A program made the translations under genes and the position numbers. From Actinomadura luzonensis (GTDB taxonomy: Bacteria > Actinomycetota > Actinomycetes > Streptosporangiales > Streptosporangiaceae): a DNA stretch of 64,000 nt. This document shows positions 40,219 to 49,810 of this stretch, piece after piece (the first letter of the stretch is position 1; each line of letters starts with the position of its first letter). The notes beneath the pieces were generated by a model. That model was not told the origin of the DNA. It saw nothing but the letters and a program-made list of their open reading frames with translations, and did no database searches. The DNA is taken from positions 2,728,001-2,792,000 of the forward strand of contig NZ_JAKRKC020000002.1 in NCBI RefSeq assembly GCF_022664455.2, in the 5' to 3' direction.

Positions 40219-41306
40219 GCCGGCACCTCCATCGCCAGCAGGAAGCCGCCGCCGGGGGTGGGGGCGGCGGTGCAGGAGCCTCCCGCCTGCGCGGCCCGCT
40301 CGGCCAGCCCGGCCAGCCCGCCGCCGTCCCCGGCGGGGGTGCCGGGGGCGCCGTCGTTGGCGATCTCCAGCCGCACCGTCCCGGCGCTCAGCGAGGTGGT
40401 GATCGTGCAGACCGTGGCCCGGCTGTGGCGCAGCACGTTGGTGACGGCCTCGCGCACCGCCCAGGCCAGCGCCTCCTCCTGGCGGCGCGGCAGCGGCCCG
40501 CCGGCCAGGTGCGCCTGGCAGCTCACGCCCGCCGACTCCAGCAGCGCCGCCGCCCGGTCCACCTCGCCCGCCAACGACATGGCCCGGTAGCCGCGGGCGA
40601 CCTGGCGCACGTCCTGGGCCGCCTCCCTGGCCACCCGGACCAGCTCGCCGACCTCGCCGCGGGCGGCGGCCGGGTCGCGGTCCATGAGACGGGCGGCCAG
40701 GTCGCCCTTGAGCGCGATCGCGGTGAGGCTGCGCCCGAGGCCGTCGTGCAGGTCGCGGGAGATGCGCAGCCGCTCCTTGAGCACGGCGGCGTCGGCCAGC
40801 TCCGCCCTGGCCTGCTCCAGCTCCGCCGCGACCCGGACGAAGCGGACCAGCGCGTACGTCATCGCGCCCGTCGTCGGCACGGTGACCACGTAGAACGCGG
40901 TGACCACGGCCCCCTCGACGCCGCCCCACAGCATCAGCCCCTCGTACGCCATCGCGAGCCCCACCAGCGCGCACCCCCACCCCAGGGGTGCGGACACGAG
41001 GAGCGCGCCGGCCAGCATCGGCGCGGCCACCGCCGAGAACCCGCCGGGCAGCAGCAGGTCGGGCAGGTACGTCGCCACCACCTGCAGCACGAGCGTGAGC
41101 GGGAAACGCGGCGGGCGCCGGCCGCGCAGCGCCGCCCGCAGGTTGAGGTGGTGGGTGGCGACGACGGCGAGCATGGCGAGGGCGGCGAGCGCGCCCCAGC
41201 CCGCGCCGTGCCGGAAGTACAGCAGCGCGATCACGGTGTAGGCGACGGACACGGCCGTGAGCAGGCCGATCGCGAGCCGGCGGGCCGTGGCCGAGGTGGA
41301 GAGCAC
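40215..41306 (-). CDS. DesK-type sensor histidine kinase
   Basis: 363 residues: about five TM segments in the first ~160 residues with almost no extracellular loop, HisKA_3 phosphoacceptor in RISRDLHDGLGRSLTAIAL (His about 187), and HATPase with REAVTNVLRHSRATV and GGGLAGLAERA. It follows the ABC permease and is translationally coupled to the regulator. Intramembrane sensing of cell-envelope stress or a transported compound is typical of this layout (inference). Confidence 0.94.
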   Translation of the reverse strand: MLSTSATARRLAIGLLTAVSVAYTVIALLYFRHGAGWGALAALAMLAVVATHHLNLRAALRGRRPPRFPLTLVLQVVATYLPDLLLPGGFSAVAAPMLAGALLVSAPLGWGCALVGLAMAYEGLMLWGGVEGAVVTAFYVVTVPTTGAMTYALVRFVRVAAELEQARAELADAAVLKERLRISRDLHDGLGRSLTAIALKGDLAARLMDRDPAAARGEVGELVRVAREAAQDVRQVARGYRAMSLAGEVDRAAALLESAGVSCQAHLAGGPLPRRQEEALAWAVREAVTNVLRHSRATVCTITTSLSAGTVRLEIANDGAPGTPAGDGGGLAGLAERAAQAGGSCTAAPTPGGGFLLAMEVPA

Positions 41307-41347
41307 AGTCGATTATGTCCTTCGCGCGGATGTCCTTTTCGCCCGGT

Positions 41348-42082
41348 TCACGAGCGGCGTGGCTCCCAGCGGAACCACAGCCGCAGCGCCACCAGCCCGG
41401 CCACCGCCCAGCCCGCCAGCACCAGCAGCGCCCGGACGGCGTCGCCGGTCCTGACCGCGTCCACGACGACCGAGGTCGGCAGCAGGTCCAGCGCGGGCCG
41501 CAGCCACCCGGGCAGCGGGATCGGCCCCATCGCGCCCGCCGCCACCGAGCAGATGAGGAAGACCGGCATCGCGTACGCCGCCGCCAGCTCCGCCCGCGGG
41601 ATCACCGCCGTCCAGGCCGCCCCGAGCAGCGTCATCACGGCCGAGCCCGCCGCCGAGACCAGCGCGAACACCAGGACGCCGGCCGGCGGCGAGACGTCCG
41701 CCGTCAGCCGGGCCACCGCCGCGCACACCGCGGTCACGGCGAGGGTCTGGGTGGCGGTGGAGGCGATCTGGCCCGCCAGGATCTGCCCGTCGGTCAGCGC
41801 GGTGGCCCGCAGCCGCTTCAGCACGAGCTGGTCGCGGCGGTTGACCAGGGCGACCGCGATGTTCATGAACGCGGTGACCGACAGCAGGATGGCGAGCGAG
41901 GCGGTGAACATCTCGGCCGCGGCGGCCGCGTCGCCGGCCCGTACGCGCCGCATGAGCAGCGGCATCCCGACCGACAGCGCCACGGGCGTGACCACCGAGG
42001 CGAACAACATGGCCCGGTCGCGCCAGAACAGGCGGGTGCCGAGACGGTAGGTGGCGGCGAGGCTCATCACGGCGAGGCTCAT
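41348..42082 (-). CDS. ABC-2 type exporter permease
   Basis: 244 residues, six TM segments, with the ABC-2 pattern GTRLFWRDRAMLFASVVTPV, LVNRRDQLVLKRLRATALTD and LPGWLRPALDLLPTSVVVDAV. Start: ATG 42082 overlaps the ATPase stop by one base (TGATG), or GTG 42085 (GTGA). The adjacent 15-base duplication gatgagcctcgccgt gives repeated MSLAV at the N-terminus. Confidence 0.9.
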   Translation of the reverse strand: MSLAVMSLAATYRLGTRLFWRDRAMLFASVVTPVALSVGMPLLMRRVRAGDAAAAAEMFTASLAILLSVTAFMNIAVALVNRRDQLVLKRLRATALTDGQILAGQIASTATQTLAVTAVCAAVARLTADVSPPAGVLVFALVSAAGSAVMTLLGAAWTAVIPRAELAAAYAMPVFLICSVAAGAMGPIPLPGWLRPALDLLPTSVVVDAVRTGDAVRALLVLAGWAVAGLVALRLWFRWEPRRS

Positions 42083-42999
42083 CACAAGGTCCTTCCCGCG
42101 TCGCCGGCGAGGGCGTGCTCGCCGTGCCTGAGGTCGAGGTAGAGGTCCTCCAGCGTGGCGGGGCGGACCTCCAGACCGGCCAGCCGCAGCCCGCGCCCCG
42201 CGGCCCAGGTCAGCAGCGTCTGCGCGGCGAGGCCGGGGTCCTCGGCGCGGCACACCGCGCGGCCGTCCTCGACCGTGGCCGGCAGCGGCAGCTCGGCGGG
42301 GCGCACGTGCGCGGGCAGGACGAACGCCACCCGCCCGGCGCGGGCGGCCAGCGTCTCGGCCATGCCGCCGGAGGCCACGAGCACGCCCTCGTCCATGATC
42401 GCCATGCTGCCGGCGAGGCGCTGGGCCTCCTCCAGGTAGTGGGTGGTCAGCAGGATCGCGGTGCCCTGCCCGGCCAGGCCGCGGACGACGTCCCAGGTGG
42501 CGGCGCGGGCCTCGGGGTCGAGGCCGGTGGTCGGCTCGTCGAGGAACAGCACGTCGGGGCGGCCCAGCAGGGCCAGCGCCAGGTCGAGGCGCCGCTTCTC
42601 GCCGCCGGAGAGCTGCCGCACCCGCACGCCCGCGCGGCCGGACAGCCCGGCCAGCTCCAGGGCCTCCGCGCGCGGGCGGGGCGCGAAGGTGAAGCCGCGC
42701 CAGGCGTCGACGGTCGCGGCGACCGTCAGGTCGGGGAAGAACCCGGCCTCCTGGAACATGATCCCGGTGCGCCGGCGCAGGGCGGCGCGGTCGGCCCGCG
42801 GGTCGAGGCCGAGCACCCGCACCTCGCCCCCGTCGGGCCGCTGGAGGCCGGCCAGCACCTCGACCGTCGTCGTCTTGCCCGCGCCGTTGCCGCCGAGCAG
42901 CGCGAAGACCTCCCCCTCCGCCACCTCGAACGAGATGCCGCGCACCGCCTGAAACCCCTGATGGCTCTTGGTGAGCCCGTCGACCCGGATCGCTGTCAT
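42082..42999 (-). CDS. ABC exporter ATP-binding protein
   Basis: 305-residue ATPase of the drug/lipid exporter class. Walker A GGNGAGKTTTVE, Q-loop MFQEAGFFPDLT, signature LSGGEKRRLDLALALLG and Walker B VLFLDEPTTGLD are all present, plus a ~75-residue C-terminal extension ending LEDLYLDLRHGEHA. With the permease and two-component genes it forms an efflux module similar to those protecting against envelope-active compounds. Confidence 0.93.
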   Translation of the reverse strand: MTAIRVDGLTKSHQGFQAVRGISFEVAEGEVFALLGGNGAGKTTTVEVLAGLQRPDGGEVRVLGLDPRADRAALRRRTGIMFQEAGFFPDLTVAATVDAWRGFTFAPRPRAEALELAGLSGRAGVRVRQLSGGEKRRLDLALALLGRPDVLFLDEPTTGLDPEARAATWDVVRGLAGQGTAILLTTHYLEEAQRLAGSMAIMDEGVLVASGGMAETLAARAGRVAFVLPAHVRPAELPLPATVEDGRAVCRAEDPGLAAQTLLTWAAGRGLRLAGLEVRPATLEDLYLDLRHGEHALAGDAGRTL

Positions 43000-43044
43000 G
43001 CCTCCACTGTCACCGGGCGGGGGGCCCGCCCGGCAGTGAGGAAT

Positions 43045-43731
43045 TCACGAGATGCGCGACGACTTCAGCAGCGCGCCGGCGACGCCCTCCGGATCGACGA
43101 GCTGGTGCAGGTGCAGGCCGGGCAGCCGGGTCACCGGCCAGCCGCGCCGCTTCGCCTCCTCGGCGACCTCGTCGTACGGCGGCCCGAACCACAGGCACGA
43201 GCACCTGACCTCGTCCCACCCGGCGGGCACCGGCACGGCCTGCGTGTAGTAGTCGAGCGGCAGCCGCGGCTGCTCGGCCGCCACCCGCACCCGCACGGCC
43301 GGGTCGGGCAGCATGGCCACGACGTCCTCCTCGTCCCACCAGTCGGTCCAGCGCGGCAGGACGCCGTCGGGGCCGGCCAGGCCGCGCAGGAACGGCAGGA
43401 ACGCCTCCTCGGCGACCCGGACCAGGCCGTCGCGGGGCGGGACGTGGGCGTCGGCGAACACGCAGGCCACCACGCGCTCGCCCAGCCCCTCCTTGACCAG
43501 CGGCAGGAAGAACCCGGCGTTGCTGTGCGCCACCAGCACCAGGGGCGTCTCGGGCGCGGCGTCGCGGACCGCCGCCACGACGCGCGGCCAGTAGGGCGGC
43601 CCGCCCGCCGCGACGCCGGTGAGGTCGGGCACCACGGCGGCGTGCCCCCGGCGCCGCAGCGACTCGGCCACCGGTGCCCATGTCGAGGGGCCGACGGAGG
43701 GGCTGTGCACGAGTACGAAGGTCGTCTCCAC
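43045..43731 (-). CDS. Alpha/beta hydrolase
   Basis: 228 residues beginning TTFVLVHSPSVGPSTWAPVA (oxyanion region) with nucleophile elbow VLVAHSNAGFFLPLV and an Asp/His pair towards the end (GLHLHQLVDPEGV). Substrate unknown. It is 13 bases downstream of the MocR gene on the same strand, so probably co-transcribed. Confidence 0.85.
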   Translation of the reverse strand: METTFVLVHSPSVGPSTWAPVAESLRRRGHAAVVPDLTGVAAGGPPYWPRVVAAVRDAAPETPLVLVAHSNAGFFLPLVKEGLGERVVACVFADAHVPPRDGLVRVAEEAFLPFLRGLAGPDGVLPRWTDWWDEEDVVAMLPDPAVRVRVAAEQPRLPLDYYTQAVPVPAGWDEVRCSCLWFGPPYDEVAEEAKRRGWPVTRLPGLHLHQLVDPEGVAGALLKSSRIS

Positions 43732-43744
43732 GCCCTCCAGGCTC

Positions 43745-45175
43745 TCAGACGATCAGGGTGTGCCGGGCCGCCGTCCGGCCCGTGCCGTCGAAGGCCGCCC
43801 AGGCCAGGGCCAGGTTGTTCACCGCTCGCGAAAGCTCGTCGGCGGGCAGCAGGAAGTGCAGCCGCATGCGGTCGGCGTGCCCGCCGAGCGGGTCGAACGA
43901 GCGGCCGGGCGGCACCGCCACGCCGTGCCGGAGCGCCACCTGGGCGAAGGCGTCCACGTCGCCGCGGGGGATCCGCACCCAGATCGTCTGGCCGCCCCCG
44001 GCGGGCTCGAACGTCCAGGACGGCAGCCGGGCGCGCAGCTCGGCGCACAGGTGCTCGTGCCGGGCGGCCAGCAGCCGCACCCGCGCGGCGCGCACCTCCT
44101 CCAGGCGGCGCAGCAGCGCGGCGGCGGCGACCTGGCTGACCACCTCGCCCCCCAGGTCGTGCACCGCCCGCAGCCGCGCCAGCCGCGACACCAGCGGCGC
44201 CGCGGCCCGGACCCAGCCGACGCGCAGCCCGCCCCACACCAGCTTGCTCAGCGAGCCGACGGTGATCACCTGCTCGCCCCGGCCGAACGCGGCCAGCGGC
44301 GGCGGCGTCCCGCCGGAGAAGCACAGCTCGGCGCAGACCTCGTCGTCCACGAGCGGCACGTCGTGCTCGGCGGCGAGCGCGGCCAGCCGCCGCCGCACGG
44401 GGTCCGGCATGATCGCGCCGTCGGGATTGCGGGCCGTGGGGACGAAGTATGCCAGCGCGGGACGTTCCCGCAGCGCCGCGGCCAGCCCCTCCGGCGTCAC
44501 CGGCCGGACCACGGCCGCGGCGTGCCGGAACACCTCCAGCGCCCCCGGGTAGGTCGGCGACTCGGTCAGCACGGTGTCGCCGGGCGCCACCAGCAGCCCG
44601 GCGAGCAGCGTGAGCGCGTGCTGGGCGCCCGTCGTCACCAGGATCTCGGCGGGCTCGGTGGGCAGGCCGCGGCCGGTGTAGTACGCGGCCAGCGCGGCGC
44701 GCAGGGCGGGGTGGCCGGCCGGCTGGTAGCCGATGTCCCGCAGGCCGGACAGGCCGCGCGCGGCCTCCGCGTACGCCTCCGTCAGCGCCTCGGGCGGGTC
44801 GTCGGGCGCGGCGCAGGTCAGCAGGGCGACCCCGTCCGGCGGGTGCAGGATGTGCAGCAGCAGCGGGTTGGCCGGCACGCCGTCGGCGGTCCTGGCGGCC
44901 GGGAGGTCGAGCGCGGCCACCCGGGTGCCGCTGCCCTGGCGGCGCACCACCCGGCCCTCCTGCTGGAGCAGGTCGTAAGCGGCCACGACCGTGCCGCGGC
45001 CGACCGCGAGGCGCCGGGCCAGCACCCGGTCCGGCGGCAGCGGCTGGCCGGGCGGCAGCACGCCGTCGTCGATCAGCGCCCGCAGCCGGGCGGCCAGCAG
45101 CAGGTAGAGCGGGCCGCGTCCGGACGCCCAGCGGCCGAGCAGGTCGATGAGATCGTCGAGATTGGCCCCATTCAT
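43745..45175 (-). CDS. MocR-family regulator (GntR wHTH + aminotransferase domain)
   Basis: 476 residues. N-terminal GntR winged HTH (LYLLLAARLRALIDDGVLPP, VGRGTVVAAYDLLQQEGRVV) fused to a fold-type I aminotransferase domain with TTGAQHALTLLAGLL, VPTARNPDGAIM and the PLP lysine in VGSLSKLVWGGLRVGW. It is divergent from a PLP lyase, the usual target arrangement. The start ATG 45175 is fixed by a leaderless -10 box. Confidence 0.94.
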   Translation of the reverse strand: MNGANLDDLIDLLGRWASGRGPLYLLLAARLRALIDDGVLPPGQPLPPDRVLARRLAVGRGTVVAAYDLLQQEGRVVRRQGSGTRVAALDLPAARTADGVPANPLLLHILHPPDGVALLTCAAPDDPPEALTEAYAEAARGLSGLRDIGYQPAGHPALRAALAAYYTGRGLPTEPAEILVTTGAQHALTLLAGLLVAPGDTVLTESPTYPGALEVFRHAAAVVRPVTPEGLAAALRERPALAYFVPTARNPDGAIMPDPVRRRLAALAAEHDVPLVDDEVCAELCFSGGTPPPLAAFGRGEQVITVGSLSKLVWGGLRVGWVRAAAPLVSRLARLRAVHDLGGEVVSQVAAAALLRRLEEVRAARVRLLAARHEHLCAELRARLPSWTFEPAGGGQTIWVRIPRGDVDAFAQVALRHGVAVPPGRSFDPLGGHADRMRLHFLLPADELSRAVNNLALAWAAFDGTGRTAARHTLIV

Positions 45176-45235
45176 GGACCAATTCTGCCTGATTGGCTCT
45201 CACGCCGGGCAGGCCGCCGGGCGATCCTGGGTGTC
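45176..45235. promoter_or_regulatory. Divergent promoter/operator of MocR and PLP lyase genes
   Basis: The 60-bp interval holds two leaderless promoters: minus strand CAGAAT (45187-45182), six bases from the MocR ATG; plus strand GATCCT (45223-45228), seven bases from ATG 45236. CCAAT-N8-ATTGG (45179-45196) overlaps the MocR -10 box, with a further ATTGG at 45161. Confidence 0.55.
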
Positions 45236-46408
45236 ATGACCGAATACCGTCCTGAGACGCGTACCGTGCACATCCCGCAGGCGCCCGTCGAGGGCAGCCG
45301 CCCGATCACCGTGCCGATCTACCAGACCTCCGGGTTCACCTTCGACGACCCGGCCGTCATGGCCGACGCCATGGAGAGCCCGTCCGGGCCGTTCGTCTAC
45401 GCGCGCTACACCAACCCGACCGTGCGCTCGCTGGAGCTGGCCGTCGCCGGGCTGGAGGGCGGCGCGGCCGCGATCGCGACCGGGTCCGGCATGGGCGCGA
45501 TCAACACCGTCCTGCTCGGCCTGCTCAAGCCGGGCGACCACCTCATCGCGCAGCGCTCGCTCTACGGCGGCACGGCCGCGATGCTCGCCGACCTGGCGGC
45601 CAGGTTCGGGATCGCGGTCACCCACGTGCCCGAGAACGACCCCGCCGCGCTGCGCGCCGCCGCGCGGCCCGAGACCAAGCTCGTCTACCTGGAGACGATC
45701 AGCAACCCGATGGCGCTCGTCGCCGACCTGCCCGCGATGTGCCAGGCGGCCCGCGAGCTGGGCATCCTGTCCGTGGTCGACAACACCTTCGCCACGCCGC
45801 TGCTCTGCCGGCCCATCGAGCACGGCGCCGACGTCGTGCTGCACTCCACCACCAAGTACCTGTCCGGGCACACCGACGTCGTCGGCGGCCTGGCCGTCTT
45901 CGCCGACGCCGGGCTGCACGAGCGGATCTGGCACTTCGCGATCGAGCTGGGGGCCGCGGCCGACCCGTTCGCGGCGTGGCTGGTGACGCGCGGGCTGCAG
46001 ACCCTCGCCCTGCGCATGGAGCGGCACTGCGCCAACGCCGCGTACCTGGCCGCGCGGCTCGCCGAGCACCCGGCCGTGGCGGCCGTGCACTGGCCGGGGC
46101 TGCCGTCGCACCCGTCGTACGAGCTGGGCCGCAAGCTGCTGCCCGGGTTCGGCGGGGTGTTCTCCTTCGACCTGGCGGGCGGGCGCGCGGCGGGGGAGCG
46201 GTTCATGAAGGCGGTGCGCCTGGCGCTGCTGGCCCCCTCGCTCGGCGGGGTCGAGACGCTCGTCATGCACCCGGCGACCACCTCGCACCGCTCGCTCACG
46301 GCCGAGGAGCTGGCGGCGAACGGCATCGGCGAGGGCACCGTGCGGATCGCGGTCGGCATCGAGCACCCCGAGGACCTCTGGGCCGACGTCTCCCAGGCGC
46401 TCGCGTAG
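45236..46408 (+). CDS. Trans-sulfuration enzyme family PLP-dependent lyase
   Basis: 390 residues of the cystathionine gamma-synthase/methionine gamma-lyase family. Motifs: FVYARYTNPTVRSLELAVAG, ATGSGMGAINTVLLGLLKPG, VVDNTFATPLLCRPIEHGAD, the PLP lysine in LHSTTKYLSGHTDVVGG (about 207) and MHPATTSHRSLTAEE near the C-terminus. Lyase versus synthase cannot be decided. It is divergent from a MocR regulator and followed by threonine dehydratase, suggesting amino acid breakdown. Confidence 0.9.
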   Translation: MTEYRPETRTVHIPQAPVEGSRPITVPIYQTSGFTFDDPAVMADAMESPSGPFVYARYTNPTVRSLELAVAGLEGGAAAIATGSGMGAINTVLLGLLKPGDHLIAQRSLYGGTAAMLADLAARFGIAVTHVPENDPAALRAAARPETKLVYLETISNPMALVADLPAMCQAARELGILSVVDNTFATPLLCRPIEHGADVVLHSTTKYLSGHTDVVGGLAVFADAGLHERIWHFAIELGAAADPFAAWLVTRGLQTLALRMERHCANAAYLAARLAEHPAVAAVHWPGLPSHPSYELGRKLLPGFGGVFSFDLAGGRAAGERFMKAVRLALLAPSLGGVETLVMHPATTSHRSLTAEELAANGIGEGTVRIAVGIEHPEDLWADVSQALA

Positions 46409-46447
46409 CCTTCGGACGTACACGTAACGCCTTCTCAGGGGAGAACC

Positions 46448-47374
46448 ATGACCGCCGCCGTGACCCGCGAGGACGTCGTCGCCGCCGCCCGGCGGATCTC
46501 CGGCCGGGTGCTGCGCACGCCCGTGCTGGAGATCTCGCCGGGGCTGTACCTGAAGCTGGAGCTGCTGCAGCACTCCGGGTCGTTCAAGGTGCGGGGGGCG
46601 TTCAACCGCGTCCTGTCGGCGGGGCCGCTGCCGGACAGCGGCGTCATCGCGGCCAGCGGCGGCAACCACGGGCTGGCCGTGGCGTACGTGGCCAGGGCGC
46701 TCGGCGTGCGGGCCGAGATCTTCGTGCCCGAGGTGACCAGCCCCGTCAAGGTCGCGGGGCTGGCCGCGCTGGGGGCGCACATCACCCAGACCGGGGCCGT
46801 CTACGCGGAGGCGGCGGAGGCGGCGGCCAAGCGCGCCGCCGAGACGGGCGCGCTCCCCGTCCACGCCTACGACCAGCCCGAGGTGATCGCCGGGCAGGGC
46901 ACCACCGGGCTGGAGATCATGGAGCAGACCGGCGGCGTGGACACCGTCCTGGTGGCCGTCGGCGGCGGCGGGCTGGCCGCCGGCGTCACGCTCGGCACCT
47001 CCGCCCCCGACGGCGGCGGGCCCCGCGTCGTGGCCGTCGAGCCCGAGCTGATCCCCACGCTGCACGCGGCGCTGCGGGCCGGCGGGCCGGTGCCGGTCGA
47101 GGTGAGCGGCGTCGGCGCCGACGCCCTGGGCGCCAGCCGGCTCGGCGGCCTCGCCTACGACCTGCTGTCGGGGCCCCGGGTGCGCAGCGTGCTGGTGCCG
47201 GACGAGGCCATCGTCGCGGCGCGCCGGGCGCTGTGGGAGCGGCACCGGCTGGTGGCCGAGCACGCGGGGGCGGCGGCGTACGCGGCGCTGCTCGCCGGGG
47301 CGTACGAGCGGGAGGAGGGCGAGCGGGTGGCGGTGGTGGTCTGCGGCTCCAACACCGACCCCGCCACCCTGTGA
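46448..47374 (+). CDS. Serine/threonine dehydratase family (threonine ammonia-lyase-like)
   Basis: 308-residue fold-type II PLP enzyme deaminating Thr or Ser. The PLP lysine is in SGSFKVRGAFNRV (about 46), the phosphate-binding loop is VAVGGGGLAAG, and SGGNHGLAVAYVARALG binds the substrate carboxylate. No ACT domain, so catabolic or allosterically unregulated. Ribosome site aggggag, start ATG 46448. Confidence 0.9.
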   Translation: MTAAVTREDVVAAARRISGRVLRTPVLEISPGLYLKLELLQHSGSFKVRGAFNRVLSAGPLPDSGVIAASGGNHGLAVAYVARALGVRAEIFVPEVTSPVKVAGLAALGAHITQTGAVYAEAAEAAAKRAAETGALPVHAYDQPEVIAGQGTTGLEIMEQTGGVDTVLVAVGGGGLAAGVTLGTSAPDGGGPRVVAVEPELIPTLHAALRAGGPVPVEVSGVGADALGASRLGGLAYDLLSGPRVRSVLVPDEAIVAARRALWERHRLVAEHAGAAAYAALLAGAYEREEGERVAVVVCGSNTDPATL

Positions 47375-47390
47375 CCCCGGCCCTCCGGCG

Positions 47391-48236
47391 TCAGCTGTAG
47401 GAGTGCTCCGCGCCGGGGAAGGAGCCGGAGACGACGTCGGCGGCGAAGTCGCGGACCGCCCGGTCCAGGTCGCCGGCGAGGTCGGCGTAGCGCTTGACGA
47501 ACTTGGCCGGGTGCGGCGTCAGCCCCATCAGGTCCTGCCACACCAGCACCTGCGCGTCCGTGGCCGCGCCCGCCCCGATGCCGATCGTCGGGATCGCCAG
47601 GGACGTCGTCACCCGCTGCGCCAGCTCGGCCGGCACGCACTCCAGCACCACCGAGAACGCCCCGGCCCGCTCCAGGTCCTTGGCGTCGGCCATCAGCTCG
47701 TCGCCCGCCTGCCCGCGCCCCTGCACCCGGTAGCCGCCGAGCGCGTTGACCGACTGCGGCGTCAGCCCGAGGTGCGCCATCACCGGCACCCCCGCCGACA
47801 CCAGCGCCTCGACCTGCGGCAGGACGCGCCGGCCGCCCTCCAGCTTGACCGCGTGCGCGCCCGCCTCCTTCATGAAGCGGGCGGCCGACTCCAGCGCCTG
47901 CTGGGGCGAGCCCTGGTACGAGCCGAACGGCAGGTCGGCGACCACCAGGGCGCGTGAGGACCCGCGCACCACGGCCGCGGTGAGCGGCAGCAGGTCGTCG
48001 ACCGTGACCGGCAGCGTGGAGTCGTAGCCGTAGACCACCATGGCGGCGGAGTCGCCCACCAGCAGCACCGGGATGCCGGCCGCGTCGAACACCCGCGCCG
48101 TCATGGCGTCGTAGGCGGTGACCATGGGCCACCGCTCCCCGCGCTCTTTGGCGGCGGCGAGGTCGCGGACGGTGACGCGCCGCCCGCCGGCGCCGCCGTA
48201 CAGGGTGCCCCGGGCAGGGGCCGAGGAAGAGGACAT
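47391..48236 (-). CDS. panB: 3-methyl-2-oxobutanoate hydroxymethyltransferase
   Basis: First step of pantothenate synthesis: ketoisovalerate plus methylene-THF to ketopantoate. 281 residues with [70 protein letters not shown] and [22 protein letters not shown] 48236 has GGAGGG eight bases upstream; a 50-codon upstream extension is rejected. Confidence 0.95.
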   Translation of the reverse strand: MSSSSAPARGTLYGGAGGRRVTVRDLAAAKERGERWPMVTAYDAMTARVFDAAGIPVLLVGDSAAMVVYGYDSTLPVTVDDLLPLTAAVVRGSSRALVVADLPFGSYQGSPQQALESAARFMKEAGAHAVKLEGGRRVLPQVEALVSAGVPVMAHLGLTPQSVNALGGYRVQGRGQAGDELMADAKDLERAGAFSVVLECVPAELAQRVTTSLAIPTIGIGAGAATDAQVLVWQDLMGLTPHPAKFVKRYADLAGDLDRAVRDFAADVVSGSFPGAEHSYS

Positions 48237-48384
48237 GAGATAACCCTCCAGGAATGTCTCGAGGCGCCCCAGTGGCGTCCCCGGACCTCTTCCGATGATG
48301 GCACGCGCGCGGCCGGGCCCCGAAAACCGGTGGCGGAACTGTCGGTGCCGCTTGCCAGAATCAATGACGGAGGTAACGAACACC

Positions 48385-49656
48385 ATGGCTCTCGACCCTT
48401 ACCGGCGCCTGCTCACGATCCCCGGCGTCCCCACCCTGCTGCTGGTGGGGCTGCTGGCCCGGGTGCCGGCCACGGCCACCGGCATGGCGCTGACCCTGCA
48501 CGTGGCCGAGGTGCTGCACCTCGGCTGGGCCAAGGCCGGGCTGGTCACCATGGCCAGCACGATCGGCATGGCCGTCGGCTCGCCGCTGTCGGGCCGGCTC
48601 GTCGACCGGCACGGGCTGCGTCCCGTGCTCGTCGTCACCACCGCGGCGCAGGCGGCGTTCTGGGCGAGCGCGTGGGCGCTGCCGTTCCCGGCGCTCGTGG
48701 GGGCGGCCGCGCTGGCCGGGCTGCTGGGGCTGCCGGTGTTCAGCGTGACCCGGCAGTGCCTGGCCGCCATGGTGCCCGCGCCGCAGCGGCGCACCGCGTT
48801 CACGCTCGACTCCATGCTGGTCGAGCTGTCCTACATGACCGGGCCGGCGCTGGCCGTGGCCGGGCTCACGGCGCTGGGCAGCGGCGTGACGATGACCGTC
48901 ATCGGGGCCGGCATGACGCTCGCCGGGGTCGGCCTGATCGTGCTCGACCCGCCCACCCGCTCGGCGGCCGAGCTGGAGGAGCAGGCGGAGCGCGGCGGGC
49001 GGGTGCCGCGGCGGGCCTGGTTCACGCCGTCGTTCGTGGCGCTGCTGGGCACGGTGGCGGCGGCCACGTTCGTGCTCACCGCCACCGAGCTGTCGCTGAC
49101 CGCCACCATGACTGAGGCGGGGCAGACCGCGTGGGTGGGCCTCGCGGTCGGCATCTGGTGCGTCTACTCGCTGGTCGGGGGCTTCGTGTACGGCGGGCTG
49201 TCGCGCGGCTTCTCGCCTCTGGCGCTGATCGCGGGCATGGGCCTGCTCACCGTGCCCGTGGGGCTGGCGGGCGGCGACTGGCGCTGGCTCATCCTGGCCC
49301 TGCTGCCGGCCGGGCTGCTGTGCGCGCCGTCCCTGTCGGCCACGGTCGACGTCGTGAGCGGCTGGGTGCCGGCCGGGGCGCGCGGCGAGGCCATGGGCTT
49401 CCACGGCACGGCGCTGCTGATCGGCGGCGCGGCCTCCGCGCCGATCGCCGGGGCCGTCATCGACGGGGTGGGCCCGTCGTGGGCGTTCGCGGTGGCGGGG
49501 CTGGCGGGGGCCGGCATCGTGCTGGTCGCGCTGCCGCTGTGGCGCCGCCGTCCCGCTCCGGCCGCCACGCCGCCGGAGCGGGCGGACCAGCCGGAGCAGG
49601 CGGGCCAGGCGGGGCAGGCGGGCGAGGAGGCCGCGGCCCCGGCCGCCGCGGGCTGA
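48385..49656 (+). CDS. MFS transporter
   Basis: 423 residues, 12 TM segments, DHA1-like: [20 protein letters not shown] at the N-terminus and [19 protein letters not shown] as the loop 2-3 motif. The Ala/Glu/Gln-rich C-terminal tail ([19 protein letters not shown]) is low-complexity. Substrate unknown. ATG 48385 has GGAGG eleven bases upstream; ATG 48364 is an in-frame alternative. Divergent from panB. Confidence 0.85.
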   Translation: MALDPYRRLLTIPGVPTLLLVGLLARVPATATGMALTLHVAEVLHLGWAKAGLVTMASTIGMAVGSPLSGRLVDRHGLRPVLVVTTAAQAAFWASAWALPFPALVGAAALAGLLGLPVFSVTRQCLAAMVPAPQRRTAFTLDSMLVELSYMTGPALAVAGLTALGSGVTMTVIGAGMTLAGVGLIVLDPPTRSAAELEEQAERGGRVPRRAWFTPSFVALLGTVAAATFVLTATELSLTATMTEAGQTAWVGLAVGIWCVYSLVGGFVYGGLSRGFSPLALIAGMGLLTVPVGLAGGDWRWLILALLPAGLLCAPSLSATVDVVSGWVPAGARGEAMGFHGTALLIGGAASAPIAGAVIDGVGPSWAFAVAGLAGAGIVLVALPLWRRRPAPAATPPERADQPEQAGQAGQAGEEAAAPAAAG

Positions 49657-49676
49657 GCTGAGGGGCACGCGCATCG

Positions 49677-49705
49677 CCGGGTGACGGGCGGATGACGTGA
49701 CCCGG
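49677..49705 (+). terminator. Possible terminator after the MFS gene
   Basis: CCGGGT...ACCCGG six-base arms in the 154-bp gap, with no T tract. Confidence 0.3.
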
Positions 49706-49743
49706 CCGTCCGTTCACGTGGAATTTACGAAACGGGACCGTTG

Positions 49744-49794
49744 CGTATCGGAATGGCTTGCGATACGGTGTCGTTGCGAAACTTAGTCGTATCG
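49744..49794. promoter_or_regulatory. Candidate TetR operator (three CGTATCG half-sites)
   Basis: CGTATCG (49744-49750) and CGATACG (49761-49767) form perfect 7-bp arms with a 10-bp spacer, and another CGTATCG lies at 49788-49794. The block sits 17-67 bases upstream of the MFS pump ATG (49811), in an AT-richer promoter stretch. Confidence 0.6.
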
Positions 49795-49810
49795 AAATTA
49801 AGGACGCTTC

